The notes below the pieces were generated by a model, which had not been told where the DNA came from, did not search any database, and saw nothing but the letters and a program-made list of their open reading frames with translations. From assembly GCA_007123695.1 (NCBI GenBank), contig SLGN01000490.1, forward strand, positions 1 through 16,512: DNA of 16,512 nt. Direction: 5' to 3'. This stretch comes from Verrucomicrobiales bacterium. Its GTDB lineage: Bacteria > Verrucomicrobiota > Verrucomicrobiia > Verrucomicrobiales > DEV007. Position 1 is the first letter of the stretch. Each line of letters opens with the position of its first letter. Positions 8,794-14,413 of this stretch are shown here, piece by piece. The position numbers and the translations under genes were made by a program.

Positions 8794-8810
8794 GCCGGGA
8801 AACGCCCGGC
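8794..8810 (-). other. GC-rich hairpin in the infB leader
   Basis: A perfect 6-bp stem (8794-8799 with 8805-8810, GCCGGG/CCCGGC) closes a 5-base loop 23 bases upstream of the infB start. No U-tract follows in the transcript, so it is not a terminator. It could shape access to the infB start, which lacks a Shine-Dalgarno. Confidence 0.45.
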
Positions 8811-8822
8811 GAGGTCGGAGGT

Positions 8823-8853
8823 GTTATCTTGGTGCCGTGCTTGCCATTGTCAA
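8823..8853 (-). promoter_or_regulatory. Candidate sigma-70 promoter for infB
   Basis: On the minus strand a perfect -35 hexamer TTGACA (8848-8853) is followed, after a 19-base spacer, by GATAAC (8823-8828), four of six matches to TATAAT. The spacer is longer than the ideal 17. The site lies in the 125-base gap between nusA and infB, an AT-richer patch than its surroundings. Confidence 0.4.
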
Positions 8854-8895
8854 TTCAAGATGCCCCGCGCCGACCCGGGGCCGACGCCGCCCGGA

Positions 8896-10311
8896 TCAAC
8901 GGGGCGGGGCGGGCGAATCCTCTTCCGGCTTGGGTTCGGGTTCGGGCGGAGCAGCAAGCGCAGGCTCGGGCTCGGGCTCGGGCTCGGGTGCCGCCACGGC
9001 GGCAGTTTCACCGGAAGCCACCTCGGCGGAGACGACCTCGCCGCCGCCGGTATCGTCCAGCGGCTCGCCGCTGGCGACGATGGCCTTGTTGCGGATCGCG
9101 CGGGCCTCCTCGACGTCGATGGCGAGAATGTCGGCGATGTCCACCTCGTCCATGCCGTGCACGATCATGTCGAGGTTGGCAGCGCCGCCGCGCACCAGCT
9201 TCTGCGAAGTCTCCGAGTCGAGGCCGAGCGACTCCGAAAGCAGCGCGGCCGCCTCCGCGACCTGCGCCTCGAAGGCCTCGTGGGCCGACTCGTCCTTCTG
9301 CACCTGAACCTCCCAACCGATGAGCCGGGCCGAGAGCCGGGCGTTCTGGCCGCGGCGACCGATGGCCTTGGAAAGCTCGGACTCGTCGACCTTCACCAGG
9401 ATGGCCCGCTTCTCCTCGTCGATCTGGATGGACTTGAGCTCGGCAGGCTTGAGCGCCTCGGTCACGAACTGGCGGATATCGTCGGTCCAGCGGATGATGT
9501 CCACTTTTTCGTTGTTGAGCTCGCGCACGATGTTCTTGACCCGCGCCCCGCGCAGACCGACGCAGGCACCCACCGGATCGACCTTCTCGTCGGCGCTGTG
9601 GACCGCGATCTTGGTGCGGTAGCCCGCCTCGCGCGCCAGCGAACGGATCTCCACGGTGTGGTCGGCGATCTCGCTGACCTCCGACTCGAAGAGCCGGCGG
9701 ACGAAGTTCGGATGGCTCCGCGAGAGAAGGATCTCCGGGCCCCGGGCGCCGTTCTCCACCGCCACCACGTAGGCGCGGATCCGGTCACCGACATTGTATT
9801 CCTCGGTCGCGACGCGCTCGCGCTGGTTCATGACCCCCTCGAACTTGCCGAGATCGACGTAGACGTCGCCGCGCTCGAAGCGCCGCACCGTGCCGCTGAC
9901 GATGTCGCCGGCGCGGTCCTTGAACTCGTCGTAGATCATCTCCTTCTCCGCCTGGCGGAGACGCTGCATCATCGTCTGCTTCGCCGTCTGGGCAGCGATG
10001 CGTCCGAAGTTCTTGGGCGTGATGTCGACCTCTAGCTCGTCGCCGGGATTCGCATCCGGCTTGATCTTTCGGGCTGTAAAAATGTCGATTTCCTCGTAGC
10101 CGTTCTTGACGCGATCGACCACCAAGAGGCTGGCGAAGGCGCGGATGTCCCCCTTGTCCGGATCGATCTGGATCCTCATCCCCCGGGCCGGCCCGATGCT
10201 CTTGCGAGAAGCCGACAGGAGAGCGGTCTCGAGCGCCTCGACCATCGTCTCGCGCCGGATTCCCTTCTCCTTCTCGTAGTATTCGAAAAGTGCCAGTAGT
10301 TCGTTTGTCAT
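8896..10311 (-). CDS. nusA: Transcription termination/antitermination factor NusA
   Basis: The product has 471 residues. Domains in order: N-terminal RNA-polymerase-binding domain (1-~128), S1 domain (~133-200, with GTVRRFERGDVYVDLG), KH1 (~230-300, DPVGACVGLRGARVKNI at 245-261) and KH2 (~300-370, AIGRRGQNARLSARL at 316-330). One helix-hairpin-helix-like repeat follows (~384-412), then a disordered tail from 436 rich in Pro-Glu pairs. NusA rides on RNA polymerase, promoting pausing, hairpin termination and, with other Nus factors, rRNA antitermination. The start at MTNELL is supported by AAAGGAGG at 10329-10336 on the minus strand, with the GGAGG core 14 bases from the ATG, slightly far. It is the first gene of the minus-strand cluster; rimP is not upstream. 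The leader holds a terminator-like hairpin. Confidence 0.96.
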   Translation of the reverse strand: MTNELLALFEYYEKEKGIRRETMVEALETALLSASRKSIGPARGMRIQIDPDKGDIRAFASLLVVDRVKNGYEEIDIFTARKIKPDANPGDELEVDITPKNFGRIAAQTAKQTMMQRLRQAEKEMIYDEFKDRAGDIVSGTVRRFERGDVYVDLGKFEGVMNQRERVATEEYNVGDRIRAYVVAVENGARGPEILLSRSHPNFVRRLFESEVSEIADHTVEIRSLAREAGYRTKIAVHSADEKVDPVGACVGLRGARVKNIVRELNNEKVDIIRWTDDIRQFVTEALKPAELKSIQIDEEKRAILVKVDESELSKAIGRRGQNARLSARLIGWEVQVQKDESAHEAFEAQVAEAAALLSESLGLDSETSQKLVRGGAANLDMIVHGMDEVDIADILAIDVEEARAIRNKAIVASGEPLDDTGGGEVVSAEVASGETAAVAAPEPEPEPEPALAAPPEPEPKPEEDSPAPPR

Positions 10312-10325
10312 TTTCTCGAGCTCGT

Positions 10326-10333
10326 CCTCCTTT
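10326..10333 (-). promoter_or_regulatory. Shine-Dalgarno of nusA
   Basis: The minus strand reads AAAGGAGGAC here, the best Shine-Dalgarno in the whole minus-strand cluster. Its spacing of 14 bases to the ATG at 10311 is on the long side. It decides the nusA start over the frame's longer possibilities upstream. Confidence 0.6.
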
Positions 10334-10341
10334 GAGGGGAC

Positions 10342-10366
10342 AAAAAAAAGCGGGACAAGCCCACTT
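10342..10366 (-). terminator. Intrinsic terminator-like hairpin in the nusA leader (possible attenuator)
   Basis: On the minus strand AAGTGGG (10366-10360) pairs with CCCGCTT (10354-10348) around a CTTGT loop, a 7-bp stem with one G-U pair, followed directly by six more T. This is a complete intrinsic terminator in shape. It lies 36 bases upstream of the nusA start. The next gene upstream reads the other way, so there is no minus-strand gene in the window for it to end. Confidence 0.7.
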
Positions 10367-10415
10367 CTTCCATTGCAGGTCCGGAAACCCGCTGCCCCAA
10401 GTTTGCAGGATCGCG

Positions 10416-10444
10416 ACAGTAGCCGCAACCTGCGCACAAGGCAA
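10416..10444 (-). promoter_or_regulatory. Weak candidate promoter for nusA
   Basis: On the minus strand TTGCCT (10439-10444) and TACTGT (10416-10421) are separated by 17 bases. The matches are only partial (four and three of six). It is placed upstream of the leader hairpin, where a nusA promoter must lie if the hairpin is to be transcribed. Confidence 0.25.
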
Positions 10445-10502
10445 CACGCAATTCCCCGCAAATCAAGCCCCGAATCGACAAAGCTTCCGCCCCGATCCCG
10501 CC

Positions 10503-11222
10503 ATGCCCCCCGCCCTACCCGAAGTCGCCAGCTTCGACGCCGCCGGAACCCTCATCCGCCTCGCCGAGCCCGTCGGCGCCACCTACGCGCGGACCGCCGC
10601 CCGCCACGGAGTGTGCGCCGAGCCCGACCAGCTCGGCCGGGCCTTCGGCAGAGTCTGGAAACGCACCCCGCCGCCCTTCTCCTCCCCGGCCCATTCATCC
10701 GACCAGCCCGACCAGCCCGACCAGCCCGACCAGCCCGAGCCCGACGAGCGGACCTGGTGGAGCCGCCTCGTCCGCGAGGTTTTCCGCGAGGCGAATGCCC
10801 CCTTCGGCGACGATGCCTACGCAGACTTCTTCGACGAGCTCTACCGGCGCTTCGAGGAGCCCGGAGCCTGGCTGGCCGCGCCCGACGCCGCCGAAGTCCT
10901 CGCGCGGGTCTCCTCCGTCTGCCGTTGCGTCGTCCTTTCCAACTTCGACGCCCGGCTGCGCCGCATCCTCGCCGACATCGGCCTGCTCGGTCACTTCGAG
11001 GGGCTCTACCTTTCGTGCGAGCAACGGCTTTCCAAGCCCGACCCGCAGCTATTCGCCCGCGTCAGCGAAGACCTCGGCGTCGCCCCCGACCGCATCCTCC
11101 ACGTGGGCGACGACCCCGTCTGCGATTGGTCCGGCGCCGAGCGGGCCGGCTTTCGCACCTACCGCCTCGATCCGCCCCGCCGGTCCCTTCGTGGACTTCT
11201 GGATGAACTTTCGCTTGCATGA
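10503..11222 (+). CDS. HAD-superfamily hydrolase (subfamily IA, HDHD3/REG-2-like)
   Basis: The product has 239 residues. Motif I is FDAAGTL with nucleophile D12; the usual second Asp is Ala14, as in a known branch of HAD proteins with DAVGTL-like motifs. Motif II is SNFD (S146), motif III is SKPD (K178), and motif IV is GDDPVCD (D203, D204, D208). The core is thus complete apart from the missing acid/base Asp, which weakens ordinary phosphatase chemistry. A cap domain with a run of four Asp-Gln-Pro triplets (67-78) lies between motifs I and II. The gene is divergent from nusA with 191 bases between. Its stop codon overlaps the candidate -35 of the tRNA-Lys promoter. The substrate is unknown. 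Confidence 0.87.
   Translation: MPPALPEVASFDAAGTLIRLAEPVGATYARTAARHGVCAEPDQLGRAFGRVWKRTPPPFSSPAHSSDQPDQPDQPDQPEPDERTWWSRLVREVFREANAPFGDDAYADFFDELYRRFEEPGAWLAAPDAAEVLARVSSVCRCVVLSNFDARLRRILADIGLLGHFEGLYLSCEQRLSKPDPQLFARVSEDLGVAPDRILHVGDDPVCDWSGAERAGFRTYRLDPPRRSLRGLLDELSLA
10701..10736 (+). repeat. Four perfect 9-bp repeats inside the HAD gene
   Basis: GACCAGCCC occurs four times without a change, encoding Asp-Gln-Pro four times, then a related Glu-Pro-Asp stretch. The length is a multiple of three, so changes in copy number would keep the frame. Confidence 0.95.
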
Positions 11223-11242
11223 AGTCGCCGAGCTGCTAGACT
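11215..11242 (+). promoter_or_regulatory. Candidate promoter of tRNA-Lys
   Basis: TTGCAT (11215-11220) and TAGACT (11237-11242) are 16 bases apart, the latter four of six matches to TATAAT and followed by a GC-rich stretch as in stringently controlled stable-RNA promoters. It lies about 44 bases before the mature tRNA and overlaps the HAD stop codon. Confidence 0.45.
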
Positions 11243-11285
11243 CTGCCCTCCGACGCGGGATCGCACGTCGCATCCTCGCTCTCCC

Positions 11286-11358
11286 GGACGGATAGCTCAG
11301 TCGGTAGAGCAGTTGGCTTTTAACCAATTGGTCCTGGGTTCGAGTCCCAGTCCGTCCA
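11286..11358 (+). tRNA. tRNA-Lys (anticodon UUU)
   Basis: The 73 bases fold into a full cloverleaf. The acceptor stem GGACGGA pairs with TCCGTCC (11351-11357) and discriminator A is at 11358. The D arm has AGCTCAG...GTAGAGC. The anticodon loop CTTTTAA carries TTT, and the T arm has GGTTCGAGTCC. The 3' CCA is not encoded. The sequence is close to the common bacterial tRNA-Lys. Confidence 0.97.
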
Positions 11359-11362
11359 CTCT

Positions 11363-11660
11363 CGAATCTGTCTCGGCGGCTTCGGCCTCGCGCCCGGCAT
11401 CGACCTGGCGCTCGTTCCCGCCGATCATGACGTCTGGCGCTTCCGCCTTTGGGAAGCCACGCCGGAGCAGAATCTCGAACGCCTCAGCCTCCAGAACCTC
11501 ATCCCCCCCGGCATCAACCGCCCGAAAGGCATCCTTGCCTGTGAAGACGATCTCGCCGTGTGAATCTGCCAGCCGCGACTCGACCTGATCGCGGTCACCC
11601 AAGCCGAAATCGATGCTTGGTTCATCGCGCAGGGCTTCGAGGATTGGATTGATAAAAATA
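11363..11660 (+). pseudogene. Fragment of a polyvalent-type kinase-like protein with an internal stop
   Basis: One plus-strand frame starting just after tRNA-Lys reads sensibly but has no start and is broken by TGA at 11561-11563. It contains a stretch like WEATPEQNLERLSLQN and, after the stop, QPRLDLIAVTQAEIDAWF and AQGFE. This layout (ATP-EYLxRLxLQN, then SQP, then EIxxWF-x-x-GF) recalls the kinase-like domain seen in polyvalent and phage-linked proteins; the match is from memory and uncertain. Both ends are missing. It has no relation to the tRNA beyond position. The next fragment starts at once in a different frame, so the region looks like stacked decayed genes. Confidence 0.4.
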
Positions 11661-11669
11661 CCATTTTAG

Positions 11670-11949
11670 GTCGATCTGATCGCCGAGACCGGCAATCGGC
11701 TCGTGCCCTTCGAGGTGCCCTTCGAGGTGAAGTATGAGGATGCGGAATTGACCGCACGCAAGCTGAAGGGCCTGCACCTCTTCTTGGAAGAGCGCGGCGT
11801 GGAGCATGGCTACGTCAGTAGCCCAGCGATGGGAGGATTTCCGCGTGCTGGAAACCGCCTCCGCCCGCAAGGGGCAGGAGCGGACCGCACTCGACGCCCG
11901 CATCCTCGCCATCCCGGCCCCGCCGGCCTGCTACTGGCTCTCCGATTGA
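11670..11949 (+). pseudogene. Frameshifted C-terminus of an AAA/DUF4143-type ATPase
   Basis: The frame opens with VDLIAETGNRLVPFEV and EVKYEDAELTARKLKGL, a PD-(D/E)xK-like EVK core as found in the C-terminal domain of many ATPases of the AAA/DUF4143 group. At the TACGTCAGTA run (11811-11820) one extra base shifts the frame. The shifted frame then reads AQRWEDFRVLE and ends ARILAIPAPPACYWLSD with a stop at 11947-11949, the expected tail of such proteins. A 12-bp duplication adds four residues before EVK. The ATPase core and all upstream parts are absent. The shift could be a sequencing error, but the missing start and the nearby wreckage favour a real pseudogene. Confidence 0.6.
11703..11726 (+). 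repeat. Perfect 12-bp tandem duplication in the ATPase remnant
   Basis: GTGCCCTTCGAG occurs twice in a row (11703-11714 and 11715-11726), giving VPFEVPFEV where relatives have one VP-EV step. It is in frame and looks like a replication slip in a gene no longer under selection. Confidence 0.9.
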
Positions 11950-12111
11950 TCGATTCTTTCCCGCCCGATATTCCAACTCCTCGACCACCTGAGGCAGCCC
12001 ATCCAGCGTCAGGTCGATGGGCCATACCTTCCCAGCCACGAGATACGCATGCCCACCCAAACCTTGCCAATTCCCGATTTCTGCTTGATATTTCGGGCAG
12101 AACCTCCAATT
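11950..12111 (-). pseudogene. Unrecognised minus-strand coding fragment
   Basis: The minus frame is open from just below a TAG at 12112-12114 and reads like protein: EIGNWQG, GGHAYLVAGKVWPIDLTL, DGLPQVVEELEYRAGK. It lacks an ATG (a TTG at 12060 is possible) and runs without a stop into the antisense of the ATPase remnant, so its true C-terminal end is lost. I do not recognise the family. It could be the end of a small antitoxin-like or accessory protein. Low confidence that it is or was a gene. Confidence 0.25.
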
Positions 12112-12167
12112 CTAGACTGATCGACACCCTCGCTAGCCAAATCTCCTAACATCCGCCTGATATTCCA
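11961..12167 (+). repeat. 15-bp direct repeats before hipB-like gene
   Basis: CCGCCCGATATTCCA (11961-11975) and CCGCCTGATATTCCA (12153-12167) match at 14 of 15 positions and bracket the minus-strand fragment. The second copy ends on the first base of the hipB-like start codon. They may mark an old insertion or duplication, or be operator half-sites. Confidence 0.4.
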
Positions 12168-12394
12168 TGCAATCCGACGCCCTCGCCTCCCTGATCGTCT
12201 GGCACCGCAAGCGTGCGGGGCTGAGCCAGACCGATCTGGCCCGCCACGCGGGGGTGAGCCGCTACGTGGTGCAGGATCTCGAGGCGGGGCACGGGCGGAC
12301 GACTTGGAGTAAGCTGCTCGCAGTGCTGGCGGTGCTGAACCTGCGCCTCGAACCCGAGGGACCGCTGGTGGGGAGGTGGAGGGAGGAAGGATGA
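12167..12394 (+). CDS. hipB: HipB-like XRE-family antitoxin/repressor
   Basis: The product has 75 residues and is a lone helix-turn-helix domain: IVWHRKRAGLSQTDLARHAG (residues 10-29) and VSRYVVQDLEAG (30-41), followed by the KLLAVLAVLNLRLEPEG dimer helix and strand typical of HipB. HipB proteins bind operator DNA at their own promoter and hold the HipA/HipT kinase. Here the neighbours downstream are a HipS-like gene and the remains of a HipT kinase, which supports the reading. No good Shine-Dalgarno precedes the ATG. The stop lies in a 7-bp repeat that leads into the next gene. It may still repress this locus although the toxin is gone. Confidence 0.8.
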   Translation: MQSDALASLIVWHRKRAGLSQTDLARHAGVSRYVVQDLEAGHGRTTWSKLLAVLAVLNLRLEPEGPLVGRWREEG

Positions 12395-12418
12395 ATTATG
12401 AATTATGAAGGATGAACT
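12391..12418 (+). repeat. Four 7-bp repeats linking hipB-like and hipS-like genes
   Basis: ATGAATT, ATGAATT, ATGAAGG and ATGAACT follow each other directly. Each unit begins with ATG, and the 7-bp step moves the reading frame each time. The first unit holds the hipB-like stop (TGA 12392-12394) and the third provides the ATG of the hipS-like gene at 12405. Confidence 0.85.
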
Positions 12419-12743
12419 GGGGAGAATCGCGGAGGTGCGGCAGCATGGAGTGCTCGCGGGGCATCTGCGGGAGGCGGCGGAGGGCGGATGGCGCTTCGAC
12501 TACCTCGAGGGCTACGAGGGGCCGCCGGTTTCGCTGACGATGCCGCTGCGGGCGGAGGCCTACGAGTTCCCGGACTTCCCTCCCCCCTTCGAAGGGCTGC
12601 TGCCCGAGGGGCCGCAACTGGAGGCGCTGCTTCGCAAGCACAAGATCGACCGGCGCGACTGCTTCCGGCAGCTCGTGACCGTGGGGGCCGACCTCGTGGG
12701 ATCGCTCACGGTTTCTGAGACCGCAAGCGCCGCGCTTTCCTGA
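12405..12743 (+). CDS. hipS: HipS-like protein (stand-alone HipA N-subdomain 1)
   Basis: The product has 112 residues. It matches the N-terminal subdomain of HipA kinases: AEVRQHGVLAGHL (residues 9-21), WRFDYLEGYEG, PPVSLTMPL, the signature FEGLLPEG, and VGADLVGSLTV near the end. In E. coli HipA this subdomain is part of the kinase; in HipBST systems it is a separate small protein, HipS, which acts as antitoxin to the HipT kinase. The separate stop at 12741-12743 followed nine bases later by the HipT-like ATG fits the HipBST order B-S-T. The frame is intact and all the subdomain motifs are present. It begins ten bases after the hipB-like stop, out of a 7-bp repeat. Confidence 0.78.
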   Translation: MKDELGRIAEVRQHGVLAGHLREAAEGGWRFDYLEGYEGPPVSLTMPLRAEAYEFPDFPPPFEGLLPEGPQLEALLRKHKIDRRDCFRQLVTVGADLVGSLTVSETASAALS

Positions 12744-12752
12744 ATCCGCGTC

Positions 12753-13098
12753 ATGCCCCACTGCCCGATCACGCTCGAGGAGATCCCGGAAGGTTCGCGC
12801 TTTTCGCCCACAGGACTGCGCATCCTCCACCCGAAGCTGCGGGATCTGCCCCCCCTTGAGCTCTCGCAAGCGGAAGCTGAGCGGTGAGCTCTGGTGGGAC
12901 TACTACTGCCGCCGCCGCCTCGGCCTGCCTCCCGCCATGATCGAAGCCTTGGCACGGGACCTCGCCGCCGCCGCCCCTGAATGGAAGCGCCTCATCGCGA
13001 GCTGCCATCTTTCCCCGCCCAAGCAAGCTGCCTACCTCGCGCTGCTCGACGAGCGCCTCGAGCGACTCGGACTGCCGCTTGCGCCACACCAATCCTGA
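12753..13098 (+). pseudogene. hipT: HipT/HipA kinase remnant: N- and C-terminal tips joined by a large internal deletion
   Basis: The first piece (12753-12887, 44 residues) opens MPHCPITLEEIPEG, then GLRILHPKLRDLPPLELSQ, the usual start of HipT-type kinases, and stops at TGA 12885-12887. From about 12862, in the next frame, the sequence reads RKLSGELWWDYY, LGLPPAMIEALARDLA, and LALLDERLERLGL up to TGA 13096-13098, the usual HipA-family C-terminus. Roughly 250 residues between them, including the glycine-rich loop, the catalytic Asp and the metal-binding residues, are gone. The two pieces meet within about 30 bases, where an 8-bp sequence TGAGCTCT occurs twice (12857-12864, 12885-12892). No active kinase can be made. 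Confidence 0.78.
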
Positions 13099-13278
13099 TT
13101 CATCCTCAAAACCCTCGCGATCTACCGGCTCGCCTTCGGACAGCCAAGGCAGGCGGAACTGGTCGAGCAGTTGATCGGGCGCGAGTTCACTCCCGAGGAA
13201 CTGCGGCAGGTGATCGACCGGCTCCTGATCGATCTCAGCCCGATCTCGGCGGGCAAGGTGCGCGCTCCCTCGCCGTAG
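13099..13278 (+). pseudogene. Orphan C-terminal fragment of an unidentified protein
   Basis: In the same frame as the HipT tail and straight after its stop, 59 codons read FILKTLAIYRLAFGQPRQ, AELVEQLIGREFTPEEL, and DRLLIDLSPI, ending at TAG 13276-13278. No start codon is near its beginning. The YRLAFGQPRQ-ELVEqL pattern looks like the tail of a large DNA- or RNA-related enzyme such as a helicase, but I cannot name the family. It is best read as the end of a gene whose body was lost in the same deletions that removed the HipT kinase core. Confidence 0.45.
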
Positions 13279-13423
13279 CGCCGTCGCGCGAGAGGACCCC
13301 ATGAGACTCAGCGAGCAGTTGGGAATTCCGAATCCAACTGGAAACAATTCCTGGCCCTTCAGTCAGGCAACATGCAGTTCCCGACGTTTCCCCTCTCAAA
13401 GGCCATGCGAAGGTCACGGAGTC

Positions 13424-14356
13424 ATGAACAAGCAACCCCTCCAACCCTACGACATCGTCGGCGACATCCACGGCGAACTCGGCGCCCTGGAGCGCCTGCT
13501 CTCGAAACTCGGCTACCGCGAGGCTGGCGGCTCGCTCGCCCATCCCGAGGGCCGCAAGCTCCTCTTCCTCGGCGACTTCATCGACCGCGGGCCCGACAGC
13601 CGGGGCGTGCTGCGGCTGGTGCGGCGGCTCGTCGATTCAGGGGCGGCGCTCGCAATCATGGGCAACCACGAGTTCAACTTCGCGGCCTACCACACCGTGG
13701 ATCGCTCGGGCAAACCGCTGCGGGAAAACAACGACAAGCACAAAGGGCAAATCGCCGCCACGACCAGATCCTTCGAAGGTTACGAGCGCGAGATCCCCGA
13801 ATGGGTCGAGTGGATGCGCGGCCTTCCCCTCTTCCTCGATCTCGGAGCCTTCCGCGCCGTCCATGCGGCGTGGGTGCCGGGCGACATCGAATTTCTCAAG
13901 AGGCGCACTCTGAGCGACTACGACTTTTTCATCGAAGCGAGCCGGAAGGGCACGGCGACCTGGCAGGCCATCGAGCGAGTCCTCAAGGGCATCGAGATGA
14001 AGATGCCCGACGGACTGAGCTTCCTCGACGCCAACCGCATCGAGCGCCACCACATGCGGGTGCGCTGGTGGGGCCCGATCAAGGGGCAAAGCTGGCACGG
14101 GATGGCCTTCCCCGCGCAGAAGGATCTGCCGGAGGGACCGGCGGAGGTCGAGGGGCTTGCCGACATCCTCGCCTACGGCGAGGACGAGCCGCCCGTCTTC
14201 TTCGGCCACTACAAGCTGATCGGGTACGCCCCGGAGCTGCGAACGCCCAACGTCGCCTGCCTCGACTTCGGGCTCGGGCACGGAGCCCCCGCGACCGCCT
14301 ACCGCTGGAATGGCGAGCGGGCGCTGGACGCGGGGAATCTTGTCCAGGTGAAGTGA
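13424..14356 (+). CDS. Calcineurin-like metallophosphoesterase (PrpE / Ap4A-hydrolase type)
   Basis: The product has 310 residues. Metal ligands appear in order: D14 and H16 (VGDIHG), D51 (FLGDFIDRGPDS), N81 and H82 (MGNHEFN), then probably H147 (AVHAAW) and H262 (FFGHYK). The GDIHG, GDxxDRG, GNHE set defines the PPP group that includes Ser/Thr protein phosphatases and bis(5'-nucleosyl)-tetraphosphatases such as PrpE. A dinucleotide-polyphosphate or protein phosphatase role is equally possible. The start at MNKQ is chosen because the longer frame to 13301 reads through intergenic sequence; GGAG sits just before the ATG. It lies between the decayed region and a LysR gene, with 143 bases to the latter. 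Confidence 0.88.
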   Translation: MNKQPLQPYDIVGDIHGELGALERLLSKLGYREAGGSLAHPEGRKLLFLGDFIDRGPDSRGVLRLVRRLVDSGAALAIMGNHEFNFAAYHTVDRSGKPLRENNDKHKGQIAATTRSFEGYEREIPEWVEWMRGLPLFLDLGAFRAVHAAWVPGDIEFLKRRTLSDYDFFIEASRKGTATWQAIERVLKGIEMKMPDGLSFLDANRIERHHMRVRWWGPIKGQSWHGMAFPAQKDLPEGPAEVEGLADILAYGEDEPPVFFGHYKLIGYAPELRTPNVACLDFGLGHGAPATAYRWNGERALDAGNLVQVK

Positions 14357-14413
14357 GAGTCCATCGGCACGGAGGAGAGCACGACCTGCGATTTGAGGCG
14401 AAGGGGAATCCAT

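Noticed and set aside
6197..9307. Open frame of over 1000 codons on the plus strand, antisense to infB and part of nusA
   Set aside because: It is the GC-driven mirror of strong minus-strand genes with intact motifs; it reads as Asp/Leu/His-rich low-complexity protein with no recognisable domain.
11338..11358. Attachment site for an integrated element at the tRNA-Lys 3' end
   Set aside because: No second copy of the tRNA 3' end was seen downstream within the window and no integrase is present.
11374..11390. Terminator after tRNA-Lys (GGC-TTCG-GCC hairpin)
   Set aside because: The stem is only three base pairs and no T-run follows.
11297..11602. Minus-strand frame of about 100 codons across the tRNA
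   Set aside because: It reads through the antisense of the tRNA and the kinase-like remnant and has no coding character of its own.
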